Shown here one piece after another: positions 1 through 8,800 of a DNA stretch of 25,836 bases. The position numbers and the translations under genes are program-made. The notes beneath the pieces were generated by a model. That model worked only from the letters and a program-made list of their open reading frames with translations. It searched no databases and was not told the DNA's origin. This DNA comes from a virus. Each line of letters begins with the position of its first letter. Position 1 is the stretch's first letter. The stretch spans positions 1-25,836 of the IMG/VR virus record IMGVR_UViG_3300042691_004628; one strand, given 5' to 3'.

Positions 1-457
1 CGCCCTTATTACTTCCTGATCCGCCGGCTCCGCCGTTACTACCTTGTCCACCAGTACCACTTGATCCGCCACCGTTTCCAGATCCGCCGCCACCGGATCC
101 ACCACCATTACCTGCTTGTCCTGCAGTTGCACTAGTACTTGAGCCAGCGCCGCCGCCTCCGGTAGTTGAAACTGTTCCTATATCTGAACTAGATATTACA
201 GATGATGACCCATTACCGCCGTGAGTGTTACCAGTACTATTACCAAAACTCCCGCCGCCGCCAACAGTTAATGTATATGTTATTCCTCTAGTGAAAGTTT
301 GACTTGCATATGCAGTATAGCCGCCGGCTCCACCGCCTCCACCTCTTCGTGCGCCTCCACCACCGCCACCTGAAACAAGTAAATAATCTACTGTAAGAGG
401 GCCACTAGGGGCACCTCCTGATGCAAATACATAAGAATTAAGTAACATTCCTGACAT
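1..457 (-). CDS. Glycine-rich phage tail/fibre protein, 3' part missing
   Basis: The gene starts at an ATG at 457-455 and stays open for about 152 codons to the left edge, so its C-terminus is outside the window. An AGGAGA ribosome site (466-471) lies 8 nt upstream, and the stop of the preceding fibre gene is only 2 nt away, so the two are probably co-translated. After a short start (MSGMLLNSYVF) comes a VDYLLVSGGGGGGA-type segment, then mostly Gly with Ser, Thr, Ala and Asn. The motif 'YLLVSGGGGGG' followed by 'GGYTAYASQTFTRGITYTLTVGGG' spacing is typical of the glycine-rich domain at the tips of many phage tail fibres, where polyglycine sandwiches can form a host-contacting surface. The local base composition is more G+C rich than the neighbours because of the GGN codons. 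The role as a distal fibre or adhesin component is inferred from composition and position; a generic structural protein is the alternative. Confidence 0.8.
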   Translation of the reverse strand, partial: MSGMLLNSYVFASGGAPSGPLTVDYLLVSGGGGGGARRGGGGGAGGYTAYASQTFTRGITYTLTVGGGGSFGNSTGNTHGGNGSSSVISSSDIGTVSTTGGGGAGSSTSATAGQAGNGGGSGGGGSGNGGGSSGTGGQGSNGGAGGSGSNKG

Positions 458-459
458 TA

Positions 460-2586
460 TTATGTTCTCCTATAATAAAGAGTAACTTTTAAGCCAGTTG
501 CGCCTGTACCCGCAGTATCTATATCCATAGTTATTTCATCATCATCTGCAAAAGTAGTTGTAGATAATACTGCTGCTGTGGCTGCGGTGGTACTTGTTTT
601 TTCTCCAGAATCAATTGTTAATGTAGTACTAAAAATAGTTGTGCCGTTTTTATTAATATCTATTGCAGGATTACCAGATGAACTTGCAGTTGATAATGAT
701 GCTCTTGGTATTTGATAAAGAGTCATATCAAATGGTGCTCTGAATGTAATTTTACCAACACCTGTCGTAATTGCAGTAGTTTCGTCACTTAATGCAACAG
801 TCATAAACAAGTTAGGTTTTAATCCAGTTAACAAACTACCATCACCGGTGAAGTAACTTGATGTGACTAAATTTCCTAAGTTAGCGTTACCTGATGTAAT
901 ATTACCAGTAACTGTTAAACTTGCTAATGTACCTGTACTTGTAATGTTTGGTTGAGCATTTGTTGTAACAGTACCTGCTGTAGTTGCACTTGATACAGTA
1001 CCTGTAACATTTGCACCAGCAAGACCTGATAGATAACTACCATTACCAATAAAGAAACCAGTACCACTGGTACCAGCTGTTATGTTTCCATATATACCAA
1101 CTGCACCTGATACACTTCCATAGCCCGTTACTATAGTAATAGTACCGCTACTATCTTGTATATTTGATGTTTTAATTCCAGTGCCAGTATTAGTAATCAA
1201 TCCTGATACTGTTAAACTTGCTAATGAACCAACTGAAGTTATATTTGGTTGAGCATTTGTTGTAACAGTACCTGCTGTTGCCGCAGTAATACCTGTTAAT
1301 AAACTACCATTCCCACTAAAATAATTTGCTATAGCTACATTACCTAAAGAAGTATTACCAGTTGATGTTGTACCAACCATATTCAAGTAAGCTGATCCAT
1401 CATTAGTAAATTGCCATGCATCATCTGTTTCAGTCCAACGCAATAATACTGCTGAACTATCTCCGCGTACAACTCGTATACCAGCATTAGCTGACGGTGT
1501 ACCTGTTGTTTCTGCACTAATGTCAATTATAGAATCTTCTACGCTTAGTGTACTTACACTTAAATTACCTACTCCACCGTTGATAATTAAATTACCAGTT
1601 ACAGTAAGATCATCATTAATTTTAACAGTACCCGTACCTTGTGCTGAAATTGCTAAATCTGTATTTGCTTGACGAGTAGTTATAGTATCAGAACCAATTG
1701 GGTTAGCAAAATTTATTGCGCCGCCATCGCTACTTGTAATATTACTTCCTGCTTCAAGTTGCAGAGGTCCTTTAATTGCAATAACACCTGTACCAATTGG
1801 ATCAAACTGAATGTCTCCTGAACCGCTAGTAGATATTTTTAAATTTTGATTTATATCAGTAGTAAAAGTAATAGTACCACTTACATCTTCTAAAACTTTT
1901 TTACCAGCAACATATAATGAGCCGGGACCAATATATGCATCTTTAAACCATGAAGAAGCATTACCCAAACTATATACATTATTACTGCTAGGTATAATAT
2001 TACCACTTAGTGATACATTACCTACTGATAATAAGTTTGTTGTTTTGTTATAAGTAAATTGAGCATTACCGCCAAAACTACTACCATCATTAAACTGAAC
2101 ATATGTGTTACTACCGCCGGGACTAGTACCACCGCCGCCACCGCCTCCAATACCACCGGTAGTAATTTCAATTTCTGCTTGATCAGCCGGTGGACTACTA
2201 AAAGTTAATACTGCTCCAGCTAAACTGTATGCTGTACGCAATACAAGTGCACCATTATAATTTACAATAGTGTCATTAATACTAGAAGGGGTAGTGCTTA
2301 GTGTGAAAGCAGTCTGAACCCCGTTACCAGTAAAATTATCTACTGTTACTGTAGTTCCACCTGTTGATTGTGCTACCCAACTTAGTAATCCAGAACCATT
2401 TGTTTGAAGTACGTAATTAGCAGAACCGCCGGTTATTGTGATATTACCAACAGCACCTAGATTTGCGGTATTTGTGACAACAACGTTACCAATATACGTG
2501 TTAGACGTAATATTCCCATTAGCGGCGTTTAGGCTAATAGTACCTGTAGTTAAACCGTTCTTAACGTTAAAGTATTTTGCTGTCAC
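460..2586 (-). CDS. Modular tail fibre protein, fifth of five paralogues, divergent C-terminal domain (708 aa)
   Basis: This predicted fibre starts at GTG (2586-2584). The only nearby ATG (2594) runs into a stop after three codons, and the GTG gives MTAKYFNVKNGLTTG, matching the N-terminus of the 1072-aa neighbour. Visible modules are: an ITGG...VLQTNGSGLLSW unit (about residues 50-70); an FTGNGVQTAFTLSTTP unit (84-142); a glycine run (144-158); a QFND...F unit (163-192); a segment with LYVAGKKVLED and TSSDGG (220-330); an AGIRVVRGD module (345-405); and two QPNITS shaft repeats. The last 117 residues (about 592-708) differ from the C-terminal domain shared by the other four fibres. They look like a beta-rich domain (ITFRAPFDMTL, then TLTIDSGEKTS, ending GLKVTLYYRRT) that I recall from other phage structural proteins. 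Role: host-contacting or shaft fibre, inferred from the modules. Confidence 0.85.
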   Translation of the reverse strand: MTAKYFNVKNGLTTGTISLNAANGNITSNTYIGNVVVTNTANLGAVGNITITGGSANYVLQTNGSGLLSWVAQSTGGTTVTVDNFTGNGVQTAFTLSTTPSSINDTIVNYNGALVLRTAYSLAGAVLTFSSPPADQAEIEITTGGIGGGGGGGTSPGGSNTYVQFNDGSSFGGNAQFTYNKTTNLLSVGNVSLSGNIIPSSNNVYSLGNASSWFKDAYIGPGSLYVAGKKVLEDVSGTITFTTDINQNLKISTSGSGDIQFDPIGTGVIAIKGPLQLEAGSNITSSDGGAINFANPIGSDTITTRQANTDLAISAQGTGTVKINDDLTVTGNLIINGGVGNLSVSTLSVEDSIIDISAETTGTPSANAGIRVVRGDSSAVLLRWTETDDAWQFTNDGSAYLNMVGTTSTGNTSLGNVAIANYFSGNGSLLTGITAATAGTVTTNAQPNITSVGSLASLTVSGLITNTGTGIKTSNIQDSSGTITIVTGYGSVSGAVGIYGNITAGTSGTGFFIGNGSYLSGLAGANVTGTVSSATTAGTVTTNAQPNITSTGTLASLTVTGNITSGNANLGNLVTSSYFTGDGSLLTGLKPNLFMTVALSDETTAITTGVGKITFRAPFDMTLYQIPRASLSTASSSGNPAIDINKNGTTIFSTTLTIDSGEKTSTTAATAAVLSTTTFADDDEITMDIDTAGTGATGLKVTLYYRRT

Positions 2587-2606
2587 AGTTCCATATTCCC
2601 TGTATA

Positions 2607-2637
2607 TAGTATAATAGCCATTTAGACTATTATACTA
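2607..2637. repeat. Perfect 11-bp inverted repeat between two fibre genes
   Basis: TAGTATAATAG (2607-2617) and CTATTATACTA (2627-2637) are perfect reverse complements around a 9-nt loop. The repeat begins 1 nt after the stop codon of the 1072-aa fibre gene and lies 20 nt before the GTG start of the 708-aa gene, in the longest gap inside the fibre cassette (52 bp). On the minus strand no U-run follows the stem and the stem is almost all A/T, so a classic terminator is doubtful. An mRNA processing or stabilising hairpin, or a weak attenuator, is possible. The arms also contain TATTAT/TATACT, resembling -10 boxes, but I see no convincing -35. Confidence 0.6.
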
Positions 2638-2638
2638 C

Positions 2639-5600
2639 TTATGTTTTCAAGTAAGTCACTAGTAAATTAACATTTGCATTAAGACTAGCTGATGTTGCAT
2701 AAATTTTTACATTTCCAGTAGCAATATTACTTGATAATTCAATAAGGTCTGCGGACACATTAGAGCATACACTACCGTAAATTGAGATATATGAATTTGT
2801 TCCATCGTGTACCAAAATACTTTCTACGGATTGATACCCGTCATCTCCGGATGCGCTAATTATATATTTTGCAGTTCTATATGTACCGGTTGCAAACTCA
2901 TCAATAACTGTATTTGTTGTAACTGCGATATTACTACGATTACTTGTTAGTCCACCATTTAATGATACATTTCCTGAGATAGTATTGCCGGTTACTGTTA
3001 CACTAGTTAGTGTACCAACACTTGTGATATTTGGTTGTGCATTTGTATATACTGTACCAGCCACTAATGCATTACCAACTTGACCACTGACATTAGCGCC
3101 TGCTACTGAGTTTGCAATGTTTGCATAATGACTTTGTACTGCACTTGATACGTTACCTACAACGTTGCCGCCAGCAATATCTGATAAGTAACTACCATTA
3201 CCACTGAAATAATTAGCACTTACTAAGTTACCGCCAGCTATATTGCCTGCAGTAATATTACCACTACCAACATTTAGATATCCACTAACATTTGCACCAG
3301 TACCGGTGACTGTTAGTATGGCTGCATTACCACTAACTCCAATTACTACATTACCGTCAGTAGCTGGAATTGAAACGTTTGAAGTACCATTAGATATACT
3401 GCTTGAACTAATACTTACCCAACTTAATATACCAGCGCCATCGGTTCTTAATACTTGTCCAGAACTACCACCAGTGATGTGAACATTAGCAACTGGACCT
3501 AACGCAACGTTACTTGCACCTGTAAAATCAATTGTACCTGTACCAGTAAGTCCTGCTAATGTACCAACACTTGTGATGTTTGGTTGAGCATTTGTCGTTA
3601 CTGTACCGGCTGTTGTTGCACTACCGGCAGTTCCTGCACTTGTTGCATAAGTTGCATTTGCCACAGTACCTGAAACGTTAGCACCAGCTATATTAGAGAT
3701 ATAGATACCATTACCACTAAAGTAATTAGCAGTAACTAAATTACCTAAATCAGCATTACCTGATGTAATATTACCTGTTACTGTTACGCTTGATAACGTA
3801 CCAACTGAGGTAATGTTTGGTTGAGCATTTGTTGTTACTGTACCGGCAGTTGTAGCTGATGTTGCACTACCTGAACTACCTGCACTTGTTGCATAAGTTG
3901 CATTTGCCACAGTACCTGAAACGTTAGCACCTGCAATGTTAGATATGTAAATACCGTTACCAGTAAAATAATTAGCAGTAACTAAATTACCACCATCAAC
4001 ATTACCTGCTGTTATATTGCCTGTTACTGATAAACTTGTTAATGTACCAACACTTGTAATTTGTGTTTGACTTGCATTAACACTGAATGTTAAGTCAGTT
4101 AATGTTAATCCAGTACCAGCAGTATACACTTGGGATGTGCTAAATTCTGAAAAAGTGATGTTTGAAGTACCAAAGGTAATAGTACCTGAAGGTGCGCTAA
4201 TAACCCATGCAATACCTTTATTAGCTGTGCCACCAGTAGTAAAGAAATAATCATTAATACTGATCTGTTCCGTACTATCAGCTCCGTATTCATCTGTGTC
4301 AGTTGAACGAACAATTGCAGTAGTATTTGCATATGTATAGACACCATTCCATGCTGAATTAGCTTCATCTTTAACAAGAATACGTGTACCAACTGTTTGT
4401 ACATTAGCACCATCAATATTTAAATATGTACCTGTTGTACTAATATAAGCACCAATCCCATTTGCTGCACCGTTTGGTGAGTTGTAAGCAGTTGTTCCAC
4501 CTGTAGCAACTGCTAAGGTAGATGTAGTGGCAACATATACTGGCTGATGGTATGTGATACCGCTTGTTATCATTGTATCAACATATGACTTTGTTGCGGC
4601 GTCAGTTGATAAACTAGGGTAACCAACATTGTTTACCCATTGTGATTGCATATTTACATTAGCACCAAATGAACCAGTACCTGTTGCAACAAAATTACCA
4701 ACGTTAGCATTACCAGTAACATCTATACTTGCTAGTGTACCAACTGATGTGATATTTGGTTGTGCATTTGTATAGACTGTACCAGCTACTAATGCATTAC
4801 CAACTTGACCACTGACATTAGCGCCTGCTACTGAGTTAGCAATGTTTGCATAATGACTTTGTACTGCACTGGAAACATTACCGTTTACATTAGCACCAGT
4901 AAGATATGTTATCCCAGCACCGTTTGCTGTTATATTATCTACTGTTAGTACTTTAGTTGATTTGTCAAAGGTGAAGTTAGCACTAGCACCAAAACTTCCA
5001 CCATCATTAAACTGAACCTGTTTGTCAATACCTGCAATACCAGTAGATCCGGCACTTGCAAAAGTTAATGTTCCTGAACCGTCTGTTTGTAAAACATATC
5101 CGGCTGCACCACCGGTGATGTGTAAATTACCAATAGCACCTAAACTGACATTACTTGCAGTTGTAAAATCAACAGTAGAATTACTTACTAATCCTGCACT
5201 TGTTATTTTGCCAGGAGCACTTAAATTACCACCGTTTTCAAATGTCCAAGTATTAGAAATCGAACCACCTGTTCCAACTTGTACAGTTACATTACCACCA
5301 CGATTTTGGAATATGTCTGTTTGACTAGTACCTAACGTGACACCTGAACCACCAAATGTGCCTCCAGTAATTTGTGAAGCACCACCTAACTCAATAATAC
5401 CACTTGGCGCAAACTTTGTTGAATTACCACCTGATGTGATATTAATAAGACCGGTCACACTACTTAATGAAACTCTTGTATCATATGTGCTAGCATTTTG
5501 TACGATTTCTGGAGCAAAAACAGTATTAGAAGTGACTAAATTACCACCACTTATATTACCAGTTACTGTTAAACTTGCTAGTGTACCAACACTAGTAATA

Positions 5601-5857
5601 TTGGGTTGAGCATTTGTGTAGACTGTTCCTGCTAGTAATGCATTTCCTACTTGTCCACTAACATTTGCGCCAGCGGTATTAGATAGAAATATACCGTTAC
5701 CAACAAAATAGTTCGCAATTGCAGCATTACCTAAATTAGCAGAAGCAGTGCTAACTATAGTAATATTACCTACTCCACTAAAATTACCAGATGCTGCATC
5801 AATTACCACATCACCAGTTTGTATGCCAGCTTGTACTTTAAAATAGCTAGTTGTCAT
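2639..5857 (-). CDS. Modular tail fibre protein, fourth of five paralogues (1072 aa)
   Basis: It starts at ATG 5857 with AAGGA (5867-5871) 9 nt upstream, giving MTTSYFKVQAGIQTG, the N-terminal signature of the fibre family. The body alternates five QPNITSVGTL shaft repeats plus a variant (SQTQITSVGTL), two VQSHYANIANSVAG units, ITGG...VLQTDGSGTL units and a QFND unit. At about residues 400-590 (nt 4084-4660) it carries an insert absent from its siblings: DAATKSYVD, RILVKDEA, NGVYTY and later VYTAGTGLTLTDLTFSVN. This is a familiar phage fibre module from memory, where 'ATKSYVD' marks a shaft-to-globule junction. The last 92 residues (nt 2642-2917) match the C-terminus of the 2867-aa fibre (DDGYQ, VHDGT, YGS). 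Function as a structural fibre is inferred; no enzymatic motif and no self-cleaving endosialidase-type chaperone is visible. Confidence 0.87.
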   Translation of the reverse strand: MTTSYFKVQAGIQTGDVVIDAASGNFSGVGNITIVSTASANLGNAAIANYFVGNGIFLSNTAGANVSGQVGNALLAGTVYTNAQPNITSVGTLASLTVTGNISGGNLVTSNTVFAPEIVQNASTYDTRVSLSSVTGLINITSGGNSTKFAPSGIIELGGASQITGGTFGGSGVTLGTSQTDIFQNRGGNVTVQVGTGGSISNTWTFENGGNLSAPGKITSAGLVSNSTVDFTTASNVSLGAIGNLHITGGAAGYVLQTDGSGTLTFASAGSTGIAGIDKQVQFNDGGSFGASANFTFDKSTKVLTVDNITANGAGITYLTGANVNGNVSSAVQSHYANIANSVAGANVSGQVGNALVAGTVYTNAQPNITSVGTLASIDVTGNANVGNFVATGTGSFGANVNMQSQWVNNVGYPSLSTDAATKSYVDTMITSGITYHQPVYVATTSTLAVATGGTTAYNSPNGAANGIGAYISTTGTYLNIDGANVQTVGTRILVKDEANSAWNGVYTYANTTAIVRSTDTDEYGADSTEQISINDYFFTTGGTANKGIAWVISAPSGTITFGTSNITFSEFSTSQVYTAGTGLTLTDLTFSVNASQTQITSVGTLTSLSVTGNITAGNVDGGNLVTANYFTGNGIYISNIAGANVSGTVANATYATSAGSSGSATSATTAGTVTTNAQPNITSVGTLSSVTVTGNITSGNADLGNLVTANYFSGNGIYISNIAGANVSGTVANATYATSAGTAGSATTAGTVTTNAQPNITSVGTLAGLTGTGTIDFTGASNVALGPVANVHITGGSSGQVLRTDGAGILSWVSISSSSISNGTSNVSIPATDGNVVIGVSGNAAILTVTGTGANVSGYLNVGSGNITAGNIAGGNLVSANYFSGNGSYLSDIAGGNVVGNVSSAVQSHYANIANSVAGANVSGQVGNALVAGTVYTNAQPNITSVGTLTSVTVTGNTISGNVSLNGGLTSNRSNIAVTTNTVIDEFATGTYRTAKYIISASGDDGYQSVESILVHDGTNSYISIYGSVCSNVSADLIELSSNIATGNVKIYATSASLNANVNLLVTYLKT
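3024..3157 (-). repeat. Direct repeat within the 1072-aa fibre gene, copy 1
   Basis: This 134-nt stretch is nearly identical to 4749-4882 in the same gene and encodes the same VQSHYANIANSVAG...QPNIT segment. By eye only scattered, mostly synonymous differences separate them. The copies are 1725 nt apart in the same orientation, so recombination between them would delete or duplicate shaft modules in frame. Confidence 0.85.
4749..4882 (-). repeat. Direct repeat within the 1072-aa fibre gene, copy 2
   Basis: Partner of 3024-3157: same length, same orientation and same reading frame. It encodes a VQSHYANIANSVAG unit followed by GQVGNALVAGTVYTNAQPN. Confidence 0.85.
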
Positions 5858-5879
5858 TTTTTATTTTCCTTGATTTTCT

Positions 5880-8800
5880 TTAATCTGCCACATAAGTTGC
5901 CATTAGATTAATTGTAGTGTTGGTTGATGTGGTCGTAGCCAACACTCGTACATTGCCTGATAATATACTACTTGATAATGAAACAATATCAGTACCTATA
6001 GTAGATAAACTTCCGTAAATTGTCACAAAACTATCAGAACCGTCATGTATTAATAATACTTCAACAGCCTGATATCCGTCGTCACTATTCACTCTCATAG
6101 TGTATTTAGCTGATCTATATTTATTTACCGAAAAGCTATCAATTATGGTGTTAGTTGAGACATTTACCGGGGTTCTATTACTGTATAAATCATTAACTTT
6201 TAAACTAGTGATTGTACCAGTGTCTAAAACTGTTAGATTTCCAGTTGTACTATAGTTTTTAGCCGATACATTACCCTGAGAAATGACATTACTTGATGTA
6301 CCTCCCACTGTAATATTTGATATTCCGGATGTGAAAATAGTAGCATTTCCAGAAGATACATTTATAGTTCCGGTATCTAGTGTTATCAATCCAGATGATA
6401 CTGTTGCATTTGAAACTGTCAACAAATTGGTTGTTTTGTTGAATATAAAGTTAGAAGTTGCCCCAACATTTCCAGCATCATTAAAGATTACTTGCGTATT
6501 TGCTCCTAATCCCAGTGTCCCGTATACGGTGATTTCAACTACCTCACCTAAATATGGTGCACTTGCCATAGTAACAGTAGAACCAGATAGTGTGTAGGCA
6601 GCATCTTGTTGTAAGATACCATCTATATTAACTAGGATTGCATCTTCACTTGCAGGAGTTGTTGTTAGTACGAATGCAGTCTGTGTACCATCAGCTACAT
6701 AACTATTTTTAATGATGTTGACAAACCCAGGACCTGCGCTTCCACCACTAGCTTGCCAGCTTACATCTCCAGAACCGTTTGTTGTTAATACATACCCTGA
6801 TGTACCACCAGAAATCTTTACGTTACTTACTGCGCCGAGAGTAGTTACTCCATTAACAGTCAATGCAGCTAATGTACCTAATGATGTGATATTTGGTTGA
6901 GCATTTGTGTAAACAGTACCAGCAACTAATGCGTTGGCCACTTGTCCAGAAACATTAGCCCCGGCTACTGAATTGGCAATGTTTGAATAGTGACTTTGGA
7001 TTGCGCTAGTTACATTACCGTTAACATTGGCGCCAGTTATATATGTTAGGGTACTGCCATTTCCAATGAAATAGTTTGCAGATACATTACCGGTGTAAGT
7101 TGGTAGATACGCGGCTACGTTGCTGTTTGCATATCCTGCGGGCAATCCTGTCAACAAACTACCATCACCACTGAAATATGTTGCAGTTACAAGATTACCT
7201 AAATTAGCGTTACCTGATGTAATATTACCGGTAACATCTAAACTTGTTAGTGTACCGACTGAAGTAATATTTGGTTGAGCATTAGTATAAACTGTGCCTG
7301 CTATTAGTGCATTGCCCACTTGACCTGATACATTAGAACCGTCTACTGAATTGGCAATATTTGCAAAATGACTTTGTACAGCACTTGTGACATTACCATC
7401 TACATTAGCACCGGTTATATATGTTAATGTACTGCCATTTCCAATAAAATAGTTTGCAGATATATTACCGGTGTAAGTTGGTAGATATGCGGCTACATTG
7501 CTGTTTGCATATCCTGCAGGTAGACCAGTTAATAAGCTACCGTCACCGCTGAAATATGCAGCAGTTACTAAATTTCCTAAATTAGCATTTCCACTTGTAA
7601 CATTACCTACGATTCCTACATTACCCGTAATAGCAACTCTTGGGGCATTAGAATAACTAGGATAATCGCTTATAACAGATATTACGTTTGAATAACCAGC
7701 AGTGATATGATATCCTTGTATATTAACATTAGATCCTGATTGTAAGCGTAAATCTTCACTACTAGCTATTCCAGAAGAACTAACTATTTTTGTAGAAACT
7801 TGATAATTTATAGTAGCGTAAGACGCATCTATGTTTCCAATAACTGTCAGTAATGCAGGACCCGTATCAAAGAGTAAGTTAGGATTGCCAGTCAACACAC
7901 CGCTATTATTAAACTGTATTTCTCTGGTATTTCCACCAGCTGCCGAAGTATCAATTCCCCAACTTAAATTGCCAGTACCATCAGTTTTTAATACATATCC
8001 AGCTGTACCGCCAGAAATATGTAGATTGCTTACATTACCTAAAGTAACGTTTGATGTAGTTGTAAAATCAACAATGCCAGTTGCGTTGCTTACAATCAAT
8101 CCAGATAATGAGCCTAAACTTGTAATGTTTGGTTGTGCATTTGTATAAACTGTTCCGGCTACCAATGCATTGCCTACTTGACCACTTATATTGCTTCCAG
8201 TTACACTAAATGCAGAACCTGCATATGTTGCATAGTTAGCATTAGCTACACCGCCAACAACATTAGGGCCAGCAACAGCATATGATTGAAATGAAACTCC
8301 TGACCATGTTGCGTAGTTTGCATTTGCTACTTCACCTGATACATTGCTACCAACTACGTAGTTAGCAATATTTGCGTAATGACTTTGAACTGCACTAGTA
8401 ACATTACCGTATACATTAGCTCCGGCAATATTAGAGATATAGATACCATTACCACTAAAGTAACTTGCTGTAGCTAGATTACCTAAATTAGCGTTACCAC
8501 TTGAAATATTAGCAGTAACAGTTAAACTTGATAGTGTACCAACTGATGTGATGTTTGGTTGTGCATTTGTATAGACTGTACCTGCTACTAATGCATTACC
8601 AACTTGACCTGATACGTTAGAACCAGTTACACTAAATGCAGTACCTGCAAAATTAGCATAATTTGCATTTGCTACTGTTGCACTAGAAATTTGTAAATTA
8701 CTTAAGTAACCACCGTCACCACTAAAGAAGTTAGCAGTTACAAGATTACCTAAATTAGCATTTCCACTTGTAACATTACCTGTTACTGTTACACTTGTTA

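Noticed and set aside
4105-4416. 103-codon minus-strand frame inside the 1072-aa fibre gene
   Set aside because: It is a shifted frame of the ATKSYVD insert, with a Leu/Val-rich low-complexity product and no ribosome site.
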